From positions 1 through 64,000 of the forward strand of contig JAIUNU010000011.1 of NCBI GenBank assembly GCA_020161365.1: DNA of 64,000 nucleotides. The letters run 5' to 3'. The stretch is from Pseudomonadota bacterium. GTDB lineage: Bacteria; Pseudomonadota; Alphaproteobacteria; Caulobacterales; Caulobacteraceae. Made by a program: the position numbers and the translations under genes. The notes under the pieces were generated by a model, which worked only from the letters and a program-made list of their open reading frames with translations, made no database searches and had not been told where the DNA came from. This document shows, one piece after another, positions 42,772-51,402 of this stretch (position 1 is its first letter; every line of letters starts with the position of its first letter).

Positions 42772-44125
42772 TTGAGCCACCTTCGACGCCCTTCGCGGCC
42801 TGGCCCGAGGCCACCGGTCCGCCGATCACCGGCGTAACGATAATCAGTAGCTCGGTCTCGGCTTCACTCGCGGTGGATGACCCCGCAAGAAAATCCAGGA
42901 ACTTCATCTTGCCTGGCAAGCGGTTCTTCTGGCTGTCGCTAGCCCGCGACGTCAGACCCGCAAACACGACGCTATCGCCCGACGCAATACGCAAACTGGT
43001 CTCAGCCCGGCGTGTCGCCATGGCGGGCACACGATTGCCCCCGTAGTCGATGGAATTGCCGTAGTCGATTGAGCTGACTTCCGGGGCCACCAGAAGATCG
43101 ATCCGACCGTCGGCTGTAATCGTCGCCGTCGAGGTCAGCGACACGCCAAAGGGCCTGTAATCCAGACCAACGAAAGTCGATGCGCGACCATCGGCGGTAG
43201 TCTGGTTGCCCAGGAAGTTATTATAGGGCATCGGGACTGGAAACTCGCCGCCCGACAAGAATTTCGACGGTTTCCCGCTGGTCGCCACAATGGTCGGAGC
43301 CGCGAGAAGCTTGGCATGACCCTCGGTGCGCAGGAAATCGACAAAGGCGTCGATCACGCCCGATCCGGCGCGCCAGGTGCTGGCGGCCGCGAACGAGAAC
43401 TGGTCAGTCGGACGCGGGATGGTGCCGCTATTGAAGATGTTGCCGATCTGATTAGCCCCGATGCCGGTGCGGGCGTTCCGCGCCGCCCACTTCAAACCGA
43501 GCGATTTGATCTCGCTCTTCTTAACCTCGAGCACCTTGACCGAAAGCGTCACCTGATCTTGGCCAATACTTTGCAGCAGGTTGACAACGCCGTCGCCAAC
43601 GCCGGAGGCTTTGCGAGCGATGTCGCCGGCCAGGGCCACCCGACCGGGGTTGTCGACCTCGCCCGTCAGCACGATCGACGAGCCTACACGACGGACCTTG
43701 ATGGCCGGCTCCCCCACCACCTCGACCAGGAGGCGTTGCAGGCTATCGACGTTCTGCTCCACCACGACCTGAAAACGCTGAAACTCGACGCCCTTGGCGT
43801 CCATAAGACTCAGCTCGGTAACGCCCTCCTGGGCGCCGAACAGCACAAGGGTCCTGCGATCCGGAATTTCGATTGTCGCAACCGTGGGATTGGGATTAAC
43901 CAATTTGTCGAAAGGGCGATCCGACTTCAGCGTTTGCGCCCCTCCCACAGACAATGTGATGACCGTCTTAGCGGGTTGGGGCTGGGCGGGCTGCGCTTGG
44001 GCCGCCGCAGCGACCGGCGATAGCAGCAGCGCCGCCGCCAAAGTCACTTCCAGGCCGCGCGCAATGGCCTGCTGGCAGTGCGCGACAACGAGTTTCAGAA
44101 TGGTCACGACGGTACTCCGACACAC
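42758..44125 (-). CDS. cpaC: Tad outer-membrane secretin CpaC/RcpA
   Basis: A secretin of about 455 residues. It has a signal peptide (LAAALLLSPVAAAAQAQ), an N-terminal BON-like part with VGSSIVLTGEVDNPGRV, and the secretin domain: QVTLSVKVLEVKKSEIKSLG, LLAAPTIVATSGKPSKFLSG, VALTST-like VSLTSTATITADGRIDLLV, and the closing VFAGLTSRA and LLIIVTPVIG. It forms the outer-membrane channel for the pilus. The start is uncertain: GTG 44125 lies 4 nt after the cpaB stop, and GTG 44107 is possible. Confidence 0.9.
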   Translation of the reverse strand: MCRSTVVTILKLVVAHCQQAIARGLEVTLAAALLLSPVAAAAQAQPAQPQPAKTVITLSVGGAQTLKSDRPFDKLVNPNPTVATIEIPDRRTLVLFGAQEGVTELSLMDAKGVEFQRFQVVVEQNVDSLQRLLVEVVGEPAIKVRRVGSSIVLTGEVDNPGRVALAGDIARKASGVGDGVVNLLQSIGQDQVTLSVKVLEVKKSEIKSLGLKWAARNARTGIGANQIGNIFNSGTIPRPTDQFSFAAASTWRAGSGVIDAFVDFLRTEGHAKLLAAPTIVATSGKPSKFLSGGEFPVPMPYNNFLGNQTTADGRASTFVGLDYRPFGVSLTSTATITADGRIDLLVAPEVSSIDYGNSIDYGGNRVPAMATRRAETSLRIASGDSVVFAGLTSRASDSQKNRLPGKMKFLDFLAGSSTASEAETELLIIVTPVIGGPVASGQAAKGVEGGSNEPH

Positions 44126-44129
44126 ATCG

Positions 44130-45053
44130 TCAGTTCGGTACGTTGGCCTGAGTGGTTCCGGACGGCGTGATCACGGCTACAGTATATTGCGGCTTTGACG
44201 GAACGACCGGCCCAAGCTGCGTCCCGCCCTGCGACGCGACGTCGACCCTCGCGTCCGCGCCCTCCGCGGCGTTCGACGTCAAGCCCAGCTCGCCGGCGCT
44301 TTCCCAGGGAATAAACGGAAAGACGACGCCTTGGCTTTCGCGGGGGCGGGAAGGCGACAGCACCACCTCAAGCTTAGCTACCTGCCGCAGCAAACCCAGC
44401 ATGCGCGCCTGCTCGGAGCTGACCGCGATCACGGCGGCGCCCTGGCGAGCGGCGCGCCCGACAGACATGGGCTTGATCAAGCCGGTGACCTCGGCTGAAG
44501 AGACCACGGTGGCAACGGAGAGATCCGCGCCCACCTCAGCGCTGGTCTTGCCCGCGCCACGAATGGCGATGATGTCAACGCGGTCGCCGGCCTTCAGAAA
44601 CGGCGCGAGCGCGGCGAGATCCTCCTGCGAAAGCACAAAGCCCGTCAGGCTGCCGGTCGCGCGAACCGCCGTGACTTGCTCCTTCGCGACAAGGCTCAAC
44701 TTGACCGGTTTGTTCGACGCCAACCGGATCATCGAGACATAGCCGTCTATCGGGGCGCGCTTGTCAGGCGCTACGACAAAACCCGTAGGCTTTTTCCCTT
44801 TGATCGCCTTCCACTCGGCGTTGTCCTTTGAAAGCTGTTCCCCGGCCTGCACCGGGCGGCTGGTCACCAGCATGTAGCCTGCGGGCTCGCCGGCATTGGC
44901 GACCAAGCCGCGAAAGCCTCGCATGAGTCCAAAGCAAATAACGGCGGCGATGATGAACATCGCGATGTTGCCGACGACCGACATCGCCGGCGAGAGCGTC
45001 GACTTGGGCCGCGCGGCGCGCACGCCGGGGCGAGACTGCGGACGAAGCGCCAT
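44130..45053 (-). CDS. cpaB: Tad pilus protein CpaB/RcpC
   Basis: A 307-residue protein with one N-terminal helix (GNIAMFIIAAVICFGLM), then an SAF-like domain (MLVTSRPVQAGEQLSKDN) and the RcpC part FLKAGDRVDIIAIRG. It probably links the secretin to the periplasm or peptidoglycan. Its ATG overlaps the cpaA stop (TAATG). The C-terminal region is longer and more hydrophilic than minimal CpaB. Confidence 0.85.
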   Translation of the reverse strand: MALRPQSRPGVRAARPKSTLSPAMSVVGNIAMFIIAAVICFGLMRGFRGLVANAGEPAGYMLVTSRPVQAGEQLSKDNAEWKAIKGKKPTGFVVAPDKRAPIDGYVSMIRLASNKPVKLSLVAKEQVTAVRATGSLTGFVLSQEDLAALAPFLKAGDRVDIIAIRGAGKTSAEVGADLSVATVVSSAEVTGLIKPMSVGRAARQGAAVIAVSSEQARMLGLLRQVAKLEVVLSPSRPRESQGVVFPFIPWESAGELGLTSNAAEGADARVDVASQGGTQLGPVVPSKPQYTVAVITPSGTTQANVPN

Positions 45054-45562
45054 TACATGAACCTCAGCGAGACAAGAGCAAATCCGACCGCCGTGGCGAC
45101 GCCGTACGGCATCCCAGCATTGGCCTTGACCTCGGGAACTCTGAGCCAGGGGAGATGCTTCTTACAAAGCAGGTGCAGCAGACAAAGCGCCAGATAGATA
45201 GAGCCCAGCACGCCCCCGCAAATCAGCACTGTCATGATAAAGGCGCCGAGTTGCTGCGGCAGGAACCACAGCGCCAACGCCGCTATGAACTTCACGTCGC
45301 CTCCCCCGAGGACCTTCTTCCGAAAAAGAATAACCCCCACTCCGGCAACATAAAAGAAGTTAAGGAGATGAAGTAGCAACTGATCGCGCTGAAAAAGCGC
45401 GACGTAAGTCACGGCGCAGACTGCGACAATCGCGACATGTACGTTTGGAATCTTACGATAGAAAAGATCAGTAAGCGCGCCGGCGAGCACAGCCGTAGCG
45501 TTTACCAAGATCAAAATAATCGGCGCCAGGTCTGAAAAGTGGCTAAACGGGCCAGGTTGCAT
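45053..45562 (-). CDS. cpaA: Prepilin peptidase CpaA/TadV
   Basis: A 169-residue aspartic prepilin peptidase. The two catalytic Asp sites are readable: LAGALTDLFYRKIPN and KVLGGGDVKFIAALALW. The protein has about five helices and lacks the methyltransferase domain of PilD, as usual for Tad peptidases. ATG 45562 (MQPGPFSHFS) is chosen because the longer frame adds an atypical 34-residue head. It would process the Flp-like proteins of this locus. Confidence 0.88.
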   Translation of the reverse strand: MQPGPFSHFSDLAPIILILVNATAVLAGALTDLFYRKIPNVHVAIVAVCAVTYVALFQRDQLLLHLLNFFYVAGVGVILFRKKVLGGGDVKFIAALALWFLPQQLGAFIMTVLICGGVLGSIYLALCLLHLLCKKHLPWLRVPEVKANAGMPYGVATAVGFALVSLRFM

Positions 45563-45759
45563 CCGAGTAGCACACCCAAAAAGCCTCGTCGTCGAGCGAT
45601 CCCCAAGAGAGCCCTGCTCGACAATCCGCGAAAGTAGGATCCGCGACCAGCAGCCGCCCCACAAGCAGTCGAACCAGTAGGGGCAAGAAGCGCCTCCCCC
45701 TACTGGCGACTTAAGCGAGAAAAATCGCCAGCCTAAGCAAGAACTTAGCTAGTGGCGAG

Positions 45760-45939
45760 TTACTCGGAAGTCAGGACCGCCGAGACAGAGTCCGAAGCGC
45801 TGGCCACGGCGTCCGAGATTTGGCCCACAGCGCCAGAGACGCCACCAGCGGCCGCGCCGGCGGTCGTGCCATATTCCAGGCCAACGGTGCCGGTTTCGTC
45901 GCGCAGCAGCTCAAGAATGGTTTGGCTAAAGGTCTGCAT
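45760..45939 (-). CDS. Flp-type pilin (PilA-like), 59 aa
   Basis: A short pilin. It reads MQTFSQTILELLRDETGTVG then LEYGTTAGAAAGGVSGA, the Flp pattern of a basic/acidic leader, Gly cleavage site, Glu and Tyr (LEYG), then a small-residue helix. It ends with a Ser/Ala/Asp-rich tail. GGAGGG lies 7 nt before ATG 45939, an excellent ribosome binding site. It is the first gene of the operon, upstream of cpaA, as pilin genes usually are. The hydrophobic helix is unusually Ala/Gly-rich. It is probably the major pilin of this locus. Confidence 0.75.
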   Translation of the reverse strand: MQTFSQTILELLRDETGTVGLEYGTTAGAAAGGVSGAVGQISDAVASASDSVSAVLTSE

Positions 45940-46019
45940 AATTCGCCCTCCAAGGTACCGATCCGTACCAGACCCTAAACTGGTAGCATTTACAGATTTT
46001 TAAGGTCAACGACGCCTCT

Positions 46020-46032
46020 GCCCAAATTGGGC
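46020..46032. promoter_or_regulatory. Palindrome GCCCA-N3-TGGGC before the pilin operon
   Basis: GCCCA-AAT-TGGGC, 81 bp upstream of the pilin start and within an AT-rich promoter region. It matches the palindromes at 40418, 46615 and 60929. The position fits an operator controlling the Tad operon. Confidence 0.55.
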
Positions 46033-46223
46033 GACAAGGTCCAAGCAGCTAGAGTTTCCCGGCGAAGCTAAGAATTCTATCTCGGAAAAGAGCTTACCTT
46101 TCCGCCCGCAAGATTTTCATAGTTGCTCGTCGGTATTATGGTTTATCAGGCTCCAAATTGCGGGTGGAGACTAGCATGGGGCAAGCTCGAGACCTCGCAA
46201 CCATTGTCAATGGATAGCCAGCT

Positions 46224-46403
46224 ATGCGCATTTCCTTTCCGGTGCTGCTACTCATCGTCACCGCCGCGTGCCTTGCGCTAGGCGTGGCCCTCCACGCCAA
46301 TCTTTGGGAGGTTGTGGCGGGCCTGCTGCTCGGCGGAGGCGTTAGCGGCGGACTGATCTATCTGATCCGACTCTTGCAACCTCGCGATACCCCGCAAGAC
46401 TGA
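46224..46403 (+). CDS. Small two-helix membrane protein, 59 aa
   Basis: A short reading frame with two hydrophobic helices: ISFPVLLLIVTAACLALGVA and WEVVAGLLLGGGVSGGLIYLI, separated by a short turn, and a charged tail PRDTPQD. It starts at ATG 46224 with GGA about 9 nt upstream. It lies between the Tad operon and its neighbouring regulator, divergent from the pilin. No family recognised. The strong hydrophobic pattern supports real coding. Confidence 0.45.
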   Translation: MRISFPVLLLIVTAACLALGVALHANLWEVVAGLLLGGGVSGGLIYLIRLLQPRDTPQD

Positions 46404-46471
46404 CGCAATGAGCCCCAGCTGCTCTGACGCATGAAGAGAAATATTCTGACAAAATCAGCCCCCCCCATATT

Positions 46472-46580
46472 GAGCGCTATAAACTAAAAGAATCCCTAGA
46501 GGCGCATATCCTCCGCAAATTCCAATAAATGGAATATCATAAAACCCACACTTTCTCTTTTAATATTGTTTATAGCGCTC
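46472..46580. repeat. Concentric inverted repeats
   Basis: GAGCGCTATAAAC (46472-46484) is perfectly inverted as GTTTATAGCGCTC (46568-46580). Centred on nearly the same point is a smaller inverted repeat, ATTCCA (46519-46524) and TGGAAT (46530-46535). A TAAAAGA motif also occurs inside both outer arms in mirrored positions, shifted by a few bases. A further 10-bp palindrome, GCTCTAGAGC, overlaps the right edge. This could be a structured RNA, a small palindromic mobile element, or a large protein-binding dyad. Confidence 0.6.
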
Positions 46581-46614
46581 TAGAGCCGAGAGCCTCCGAG
46601 CCTCACGACGGCCT

Positions 46615-46627
46615 CCCCAAAGTGGGT
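46615..46627. promoter_or_regulatory. Palindrome CCCCA-N3-TGGGT before the regulator gene
   Basis: CCCCA-AAG-TGGGT, 104 bp upstream of the winged-helix regulator start. It is a variant of the NCCCA-N3-TGGGN palindrome found at three other promoters in this window, and may mediate autoregulation. Confidence 0.45.
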
Positions 46628-46730
46628 GCCTGAAAGATCTAAGCCGATTGTGAAAACGACGTTACGTCAGTACGGTTTCCCTGGGGCTAGACGCGACGCA
46701 TCCAGCATGCGCTGTCGAAATCGGGGAAGC

Positions 46731-47159
46731 ATGTCAGTGGCTCAGATCTCTGAGCGGCGCTTTGAGCGCGCGCTTGCCCACAAGCGTTTGGACCATGTTG
46801 GAGTTCGCCTCCAAATCGCATCCAAACTTTTCTCCCACTTCGCCAAGGCGCGACGCCAGTGGGGTATTGATAGCGACAGCCAGCAGATCCTTTTCGCCTT
46901 CAAGCTCGCGGGGCTCGCGGAGGCTTGTCGCGACCTCGGCGCGCAGGGGCTGTTTCAGGCCGAGATCTTCTCAGCGCGCCTCAACGCATCAACGATCGCC
47001 AACATGACCGGCATTCCGCGCGAGACGGTTCGCCGTAAGCTCATCAAGCTCTGTAGCGCCGGCCTGCTGGTTTCCGAGGCGAACGGCGCCTACCTCATGG
47101 ACCGCTATTGGCCCGATCTCGACATCGTCGAGATGCTCGGATGGCTCGTTCGCGAATAA
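46731..47159 (+). CDS. Winged-helix transcriptional regulator (Crp-type HTH)
   Basis: A 142-residue protein. The N-terminal half is helical (LQIASKLFSHFAKARRQWG) and the C-terminal half has the HTH ASTIANMTGIPRETVRRKLI followed by a wing (GLLVSEANGAYLM). There is no cyclic-nucleotide domain. ATG 46731 has GGGGAAG 2-8 nt upstream. It resembles the regulator at 61030 in the IPxETVRR recognition helix and in size, and a similar palindrome lies upstream of both. Likely a local regulator of the Tad locus; that role is inferred. Confidence 0.7.
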   Translation: MSVAQISERRFERALAHKRLDHVGVRLQIASKLFSHFAKARRQWGIDSDSQQILFAFKLAGLAEACRDLGAQGLFQAEIFSARLNASTIANMTGIPRETVRRKLIKLCSAGLLVSEANGAYLMDRYWPDLDIVEMLGWLVRE

Positions 47160-47570
47160 CAGTCTGTCCGCATTGCGTCTTGCTGGGCCCTACAACGGCT
47201 GCAAGCACATCGATCTTCGGCCTGAACGCCCCACCATCTCGGCTGAGGGCGTGCGGGCAGGTGTAAATCAGCGAGGTTCAGCTTGATTCTAGGCGGGCGT
47301 CCCGCCTTCGCTGGCAACTTCTCAAGCGAGACAAGGCGATCACCAGAGAGGCTTTCATTCGCCTCAGGCGCTCCAGCTCATCCCAAATCACATGATGACA
47401 AGCTCTCCTCGGTAGCGAGACGTCCCCTGGGTCACGCGTCTTAAGCGACCGCCGGAACTGGGTCACGCCGGAGTCGTAAGGAGCTTGCTCCGGAGCGGTT
47501 CCGATCAACCGCGAAAGCGACCAGCGCGAGACACGCGCCGACTGAAAGCACTGACTTCATTAGGAGAAAA
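47160..47570. other. Gap with no convincing gene
   Basis: Short frames only. The best is a 39-residue minus-strand frame, 47441-47560, starting MKSVLSVGACLALVAFAVD, downstream of the tRNA; it has a hydrophobic start but a weak ribosome binding site. A hairpin AGGCGGG-CGT-CCCGCCT lies at 47291-47307 and could end transcription of the regulator gene. Confidence 0.4.
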
Positions 47571-47647
47571 TGGCGCGCCCGGAACGATTCGAACGTCCGA
47601 CCCTCAGATTCGTAGTCTGATGCTCTATCCAGCTGAGCTACGGGCGC
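47571..47647 (-). tRNA. tRNA-Arg (anticodon ACG)
   Basis: Minus-strand cloverleaf: acceptor GCGCCCG / CGGGCGC with encoded G-CCA end, D arm GCTC/GAGC, anticodon stem TCAGA/TCTGA with loop CTACGAA (anticodon ACG, read as ICG after editing), and T arm with GTTCGAATC. It decodes CGU/CGC/CGA arginine codons. No integrase lies next to it. Confidence 0.95.
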
Positions 47648-47900
47648 GCACTGCCTTGCGGCGAGGCGGGGGAGATAGCCCAGGCGTTCGGGGGACGCAA
47701 GCCCGGTTTGAAGGATAATTTCGAAAAGTTTCGCGCACCAATGTTCTCTCGCGCGCCGCGCCTTGCCTGGCGAAGCTTCAAGGGCCGCGTTTGGCAGGCC
47801 CTGTGCGGCGAACGGACGTGACAGCGCCGCATGATTGGTGTCCATGGAGACATCCGGAGCGGCGGGCAGGCTGCTCTCAGCGTCCGTTACGAGGATCCGT

Positions 47901-49640
47901 ATGCGTCGTTTGGCTTCCCTTCTGGCCCTGTCCGCCGCGCTGCAACTCTCCCTGGCCCCGCTCGCCGCTCACGCCGAGTCCATTCCGCTGGCGATGCCGA
48001 CGCCGCGTCCGGCGGCGACCTCGACGCCGGCCAAGGGCATGGTCGCCGCGGCCAATCCGCTGGCCGTCGAGGCGGGCTTGAGGGTCTTGCGCGACGGCGG
48101 ATCGGCGGTCGACGCAGCCGTTGCAATCCAGGCGGTGTTGAGCTTGGTGGAGCCCCAGAGCTCGGGCCTGGGCGGTGGCGCGTTCCTGATGGTCTATGAC
48201 GCCAAGTCGGGCAAGGTTACCGCCTATGACGGTCGCGAGACCGCGCCGAGCGGCGCGACGCCCGACATGTTCATGGGGCCGGACGGCAAGCCCCTGCCCT
48301 TCGTAAAGGCCCTGCTGTCGGGCCGCTCGTCCGGCGTCCCTGGCGCGGTCGCCATGCTGGCCCAGGCCCAGAAGGAGCATGGCAAGGTCGCCTGGAGCAC
48401 GCTGTTCAAGGACGCAGAGACCCTGGCCGCCGACGGCTTCGTGGTCAGCCCGCGCCTGGCGGGGATGATCGCCGGGCGCGCGCCACAGGCCTCCCAGCCC
48501 GACGCGGTGAAGTACTTCACCAAGCCGGACGGAACCCGCTACAAGGCCGGCGACGTGCTGAAGAACCCAGCCTATGCCGAGACGGTGCGCCGGATCGCGG
48601 CCGAGGGTCCTTCGGCGATGTATGAAGGGCCGATCGCCCAAGCCATCGTCGACCGGGTCCATGAGGGCGAACTGCCCGGCAGCATCTCGCTGGAAGACCT
48701 GAAAGCCTACAAGCCGCGGTCGGGAGCGGCGTTGTGCCGGCCTTGGAAGGTCTACACCGTCTGCGTGCCCAATCCGCAGTCCAGCGGGCTGGCCGTGATC
48801 CAGGCGCTGCAGATGCTGGAACACACCGACATCGGCAAGCGCGGCCCGACCGATCCTGTGGCCTGGACGCTCCTCGCCCAGGCCGAACGGGTCATGTACG
48901 CCGACCGTGACCGCTATGTCGGCGATCCTTCGTTCGTGAGGGTCCCCGTCGAGGGGTTGCTGGATCCCAAGTACGTCGCGGAGCGCGCCAAGCTGATCAC
49001 CGACAAGGCCGGCGCAGCGCCGCCGTTCGGCCAGCCGAAGGGCGCGCCCAAGGTCGGGGTCGACATGACTCACGAACCCGGCGGCACCACCCATTTCGTG
49101 GTGGCGGACACGGCGGGCAATGTCGTCTCGATGACCACCACGGTCGAAAGCATCTTCGGCAACGGCCGGATGGTCGGCGGCTTCTTCCTGAACAACCAGC
49201 TGACCGACTTCTCGTTCTCGCCGGTCGAGAAGGATGGCGCGCCGGCCGCTAACGCCATCGCGGCGGGCAAGCGGCCGCGCTCGTCGATGTCGCCGCTGAT
49301 CGTGCTGGATAAGAAGGGCAAGTTCCTGGCCGCCGTAGGGTCCCCGGGCGGCAACGCCATCCTGTCCTATAATCTCAAGGCCATGGTCGGGCTGTTCTAC
49401 TGGAACCTGAACATGCAGCAGGCCGTCTCGTTGCCGAACCTGGTCGCGCGCGGCGAGAGCTTCTCGGGCGACGCCGACCTGTTCGGCCCTGAGATGCTGG
49501 CCGCGTTGAACGCCCGCGGCGTGGGCGTCAAGGTCGGTCAGTTGGAGACCTCAGGCTTGCAGGGCGTCATCGTGCGGCCCGGCAACGTGCTGGAAGGCGG
49601 CGCCGATCCGCGTCGCGAGGGCGTCGCGAAGGGGCTCTAG
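47901..49640 (+). CDS. ggt: Gamma-glutamyltransferase
   Basis: A 579-residue periplasmic proenzyme. The signal peptide is ALSAALQLSLAPLAAHA. The gamma-glutamyl binding Arg lies in TAYDGRETAP, and autocleavage should occur before Thr396 in EPGGTTHFVVAD, giving large and small subunits. Later motifs are SIFGNGRMVGGFFLNNQLTD, GKRPRSSMSPLIV and SPGGNAILSY, all typical of GGT. It cleaves glutathione and gamma-glutamyl compounds. ATG 47901 has GAGG 6 nt upstream and starts the signal peptide; the upstream ATGs do not. Confidence 0.94.
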   Translation: MRRLASLLALSAALQLSLAPLAAHAESIPLAMPTPRPAATSTPAKGMVAAANPLAVEAGLRVLRDGGSAVDAAVAIQAVLSLVEPQSSGLGGGAFLMVYDAKSGKVTAYDGRETAPSGATPDMFMGPDGKPLPFVKALLSGRSSGVPGAVAMLAQAQKEHGKVAWSTLFKDAETLAADGFVVSPRLAGMIAGRAPQASQPDAVKYFTKPDGTRYKAGDVLKNPAYAETVRRIAAEGPSAMYEGPIAQAIVDRVHEGELPGSISLEDLKAYKPRSGAALCRPWKVYTVCVPNPQSSGLAVIQALQMLEHTDIGKRGPTDPVAWTLLAQAERVMYADRDRYVGDPSFVRVPVEGLLDPKYVAERAKLITDKAGAAPPFGQPKGAPKVGVDMTHEPGGTTHFVVADTAGNVVSMTTTVESIFGNGRMVGGFFLNNQLTDFSFSPVEKDGAPAANAIAAGKRPRSSMSPLIVLDKKGKFLAAVGSPGGNAILSYNLKAMVGLFYWNLNMQQAVSLPNLVARGESFSGDADLFGPEMLAALNARGVGVKVGQLETSGLQGVIVRPGNVLEGGADPRREGVAKGL

Positions 49641-49646
49641 GGCCTC

Positions 49647-49877
49647 TCAGGTCCGGGCCTGGTGCTCCTCCAGGCCCGCCTCCACCTCGGCGCGGGAGAA
49701 GACCTCCTCCTGGCCATCGACCAGCAACTCGGCGTCGGCGGCGTTCTGAACGGCGACCATGGCCGCGACCCGGCGCAGGGCGGAAGGCGCGTCGGGCGCC
49801 TCCACGGTGATCTCGTGGATCGGGGCGCTGTCTGGCGAGGCGCCGAGCTTCACGGCGATGGTCCAGGTCGTGGCCAT
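49647..49877 (-). CDS. Conserved-looking small protein, unknown function
   Basis: A 76-residue acidic protein (WTIAVKLGASPDSAPIHEIT, ending EEVFSRAEVEAGLEEHQ). No membrane segment or signal. It lies 19 nt downstream of the sensor kinase gene on the same strand and converges on ggt with a 6-bp gap. No family recognised; gene structure and position support coding. Confidence 0.55.
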   Translation of the reverse strand: MATTWTIAVKLGASPDSAPIHEITVEAPDAPSALRRVAAMVAVQNAADAELLVDGQEEVFSRAEVEAGLEEHQART

Positions 49878-49896
49878 TAGGGCCTCCTCTAGCGCC

Positions 49897-51393
49897 TTAG
49901 GTGTCGGCGGCCGGGTCGCCAGATTCCGGCGGCGCCTCGGGCGAGGGATCGGGCGCGCCGGATAGTGTCAGATCGAACACCGAACCCCCAGGTCCAGTTT
50001 CCACCAGCACCAGATCGCCCCCGTGCCCCTGGGCCAATTCGCGGGCGATGGCCAGGCCAAGCCCGGTGCCGCCTCGGCGAACTGAGCCTACGAACGGCTG
50101 GAACAGATTGGCGCGGGCGCGCTCGGGCACGCCGGGACCATCGTCGGACAGGCGCAGCACGCTGGCGCCCTCCGCCCGTCGCAGCTCAATGAACACCTTG
50201 CCCTTGCCGCCCCGGTCCGGCGCGCCTTCGATGGCCTCGCGCGCGTTGCGCAGCAGGTTGGTCAGGATGCGATGCAGCTGATCCGGATCGGCGAGCACCT
50301 GCTCGCGCGGGCCAATCACGGTCTCCAGGCTGACGCCCGTCGGGGTCAGGCCCGCGTCCTCGGCGGCCATGTCCAAAGCGGGCCGCAGCGGGATCACCCG
50401 CGCCACCGGCTCCGGCTCTCGAGACTTGCCGTAGGCCATGACATCGGAAGCCAGGTTGATGGCGCGATCCAAGGCGCGCTCGAGCCGCGGCAGGGCCTGG
50501 GCCACCTTGGGATCGCCCAGCGCGGCGAGACGGTCCGAGGCCATCTGGGCGCTGGTCAGCATGTTGCGGAGGTCGTGATTGATCTTGGCGACCGCCTCGC
50601 CAAGGGCGGCGAGCCGCGCCTTCGAGGCGAGCGCCGCCAGCAGGTCGGCCTGCATGCGGTCGAGCTCAAGCTCAGCGCGGCCGATCTCGTCGCGGCGATT
50701 GGAGACAGCTATACGCGCGGCCGGGTCGTCAGGATCGCTCCGGAACGCCTCCATGGCGCGGGTGATGCGTTGCATCGGCCGCACCAGGAAGATGTTCAGG
50801 AAAGCGTACACAAGCACCCCGGCGAGGGTGGCCACGAAAATGGTCACGCCCGCAAGCTGCCAGAAATAGGCGACCAGCTTGGCCTTCAGAGGGGCGTCGG
50901 GCAGCACCACCTCGATGAACTCGGCCTTGCGGAAACGTGGTTCGGCCATCACGCGGACCATGGCGCCCTTGGGGCTGGTCAGAGTGAAGAACGGCGCGGC
51001 GAGCCATGAGCCCGGATTCTGTCGCCGCAGATCCACCAGATAGGGCGTCTCGAACGGCTGCTTCGGCGGAAGCACCAGACGGCGCGCGCCATCGACCTGC
51101 ACGGCCACGGTCACCGCTCCGGCCTGGTCGAACATCTGGCTGGCGACGGCGTCGCTGACGCGCAGTTCAGGATCGGACTCCGCGATGGTCGAGGCCAGTT
51201 CCCCCGCCCGCACCCGATCCAGAAGCCATTGCTCCTCATAGGCCGCCAGGGCCGGGGGCAGGATCAACAAGCCGCCGAAATTGACCACGATGGCGGTGAA
51301 GAGCAGAAGGCGCGCCGACAGCCCGCCGGGCCACGGAAAGCGCTTCCGGGGCTTGGGGGCTTCGTCTTCCGAGGGCGAGCCGGGTTCGACCAT
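49897..51393 (-). CDS. Membrane sensor histidine kinase
   Basis: A 498-residue kinase. Helices at about 27-50 and about 180-210 flank a periplasmic sensor; a HAMP domain follows (LVRPMQRITRAMEAF). The H-box is AVAKINHDLRNMLTSAQM, the N-box LLRNAREAIEG, G1 SDDGPGVP, G2 RRGGTGLGLAIARELA. No response regulator is adjacent, so it is an orphan kinase here. It lies 9 nt after the TVP38-family gene and may be co-transcribed with pyrD and neighbours. Confidence 0.85.
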   Translation of the reverse strand: MVEPGSPSEDEAPKPRKRFPWPGGLSARLLLFTAIVVNFGGLLILPPALAAYEEQWLLDRVRAGELASTIAESDPELRVSDAVASQMFDQAGAVTVAVQVDGARRLVLPPKQPFETPYLVDLRRQNPGSWLAAPFFTLTSPKGAMVRVMAEPRFRKAEFIEVVLPDAPLKAKLVAYFWQLAGVTIFVATLAGVLVYAFLNIFLVRPMQRITRAMEAFRSDPDDPAARIAVSNRRDEIGRAELELDRMQADLLAALASKARLAALGEAVAKINHDLRNMLTSAQMASDRLAALGDPKVAQALPRLERALDRAINLASDVMAYGKSREPEPVARVIPLRPALDMAAEDAGLTPTGVSLETVIGPREQVLADPDQLHRILTNLLRNAREAIEGAPDRGGKGKVFIELRRAEGASVLRLSDDGPGVPERARANLFQPFVGSVRRGGTGLGLAIARELAQGHGGDLVLVETGPGGSVFDLTLSGAPDPSPEAPPESGDPAADT

Positions 51394-51402
51394 CCGGGGC
51401 GG

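Larger units (their letters stand above)
46404..46730. other. AT-rich gap with repeats, no gene seen
   Basis: No supported coding region. The stretch is strikingly AT-rich for this chromosome. It contains a small hairpin (CTGA-CAAAA-TCAG) followed by a C8 run, a large inverted repeat (46472-46580), and a regulatory palindrome at 46615-46627. It probably carries the promoter of the winged-helix regulator and may encode a structured RNA. Confidence 0.5.

Noticed and set aside
47877..49094. 405-residue minus-strand frame opposite ggt
   Set aside because: His/Gly/Arg-rich shadow of the gamma-glutamyltransferase gene, with no family resemblance.
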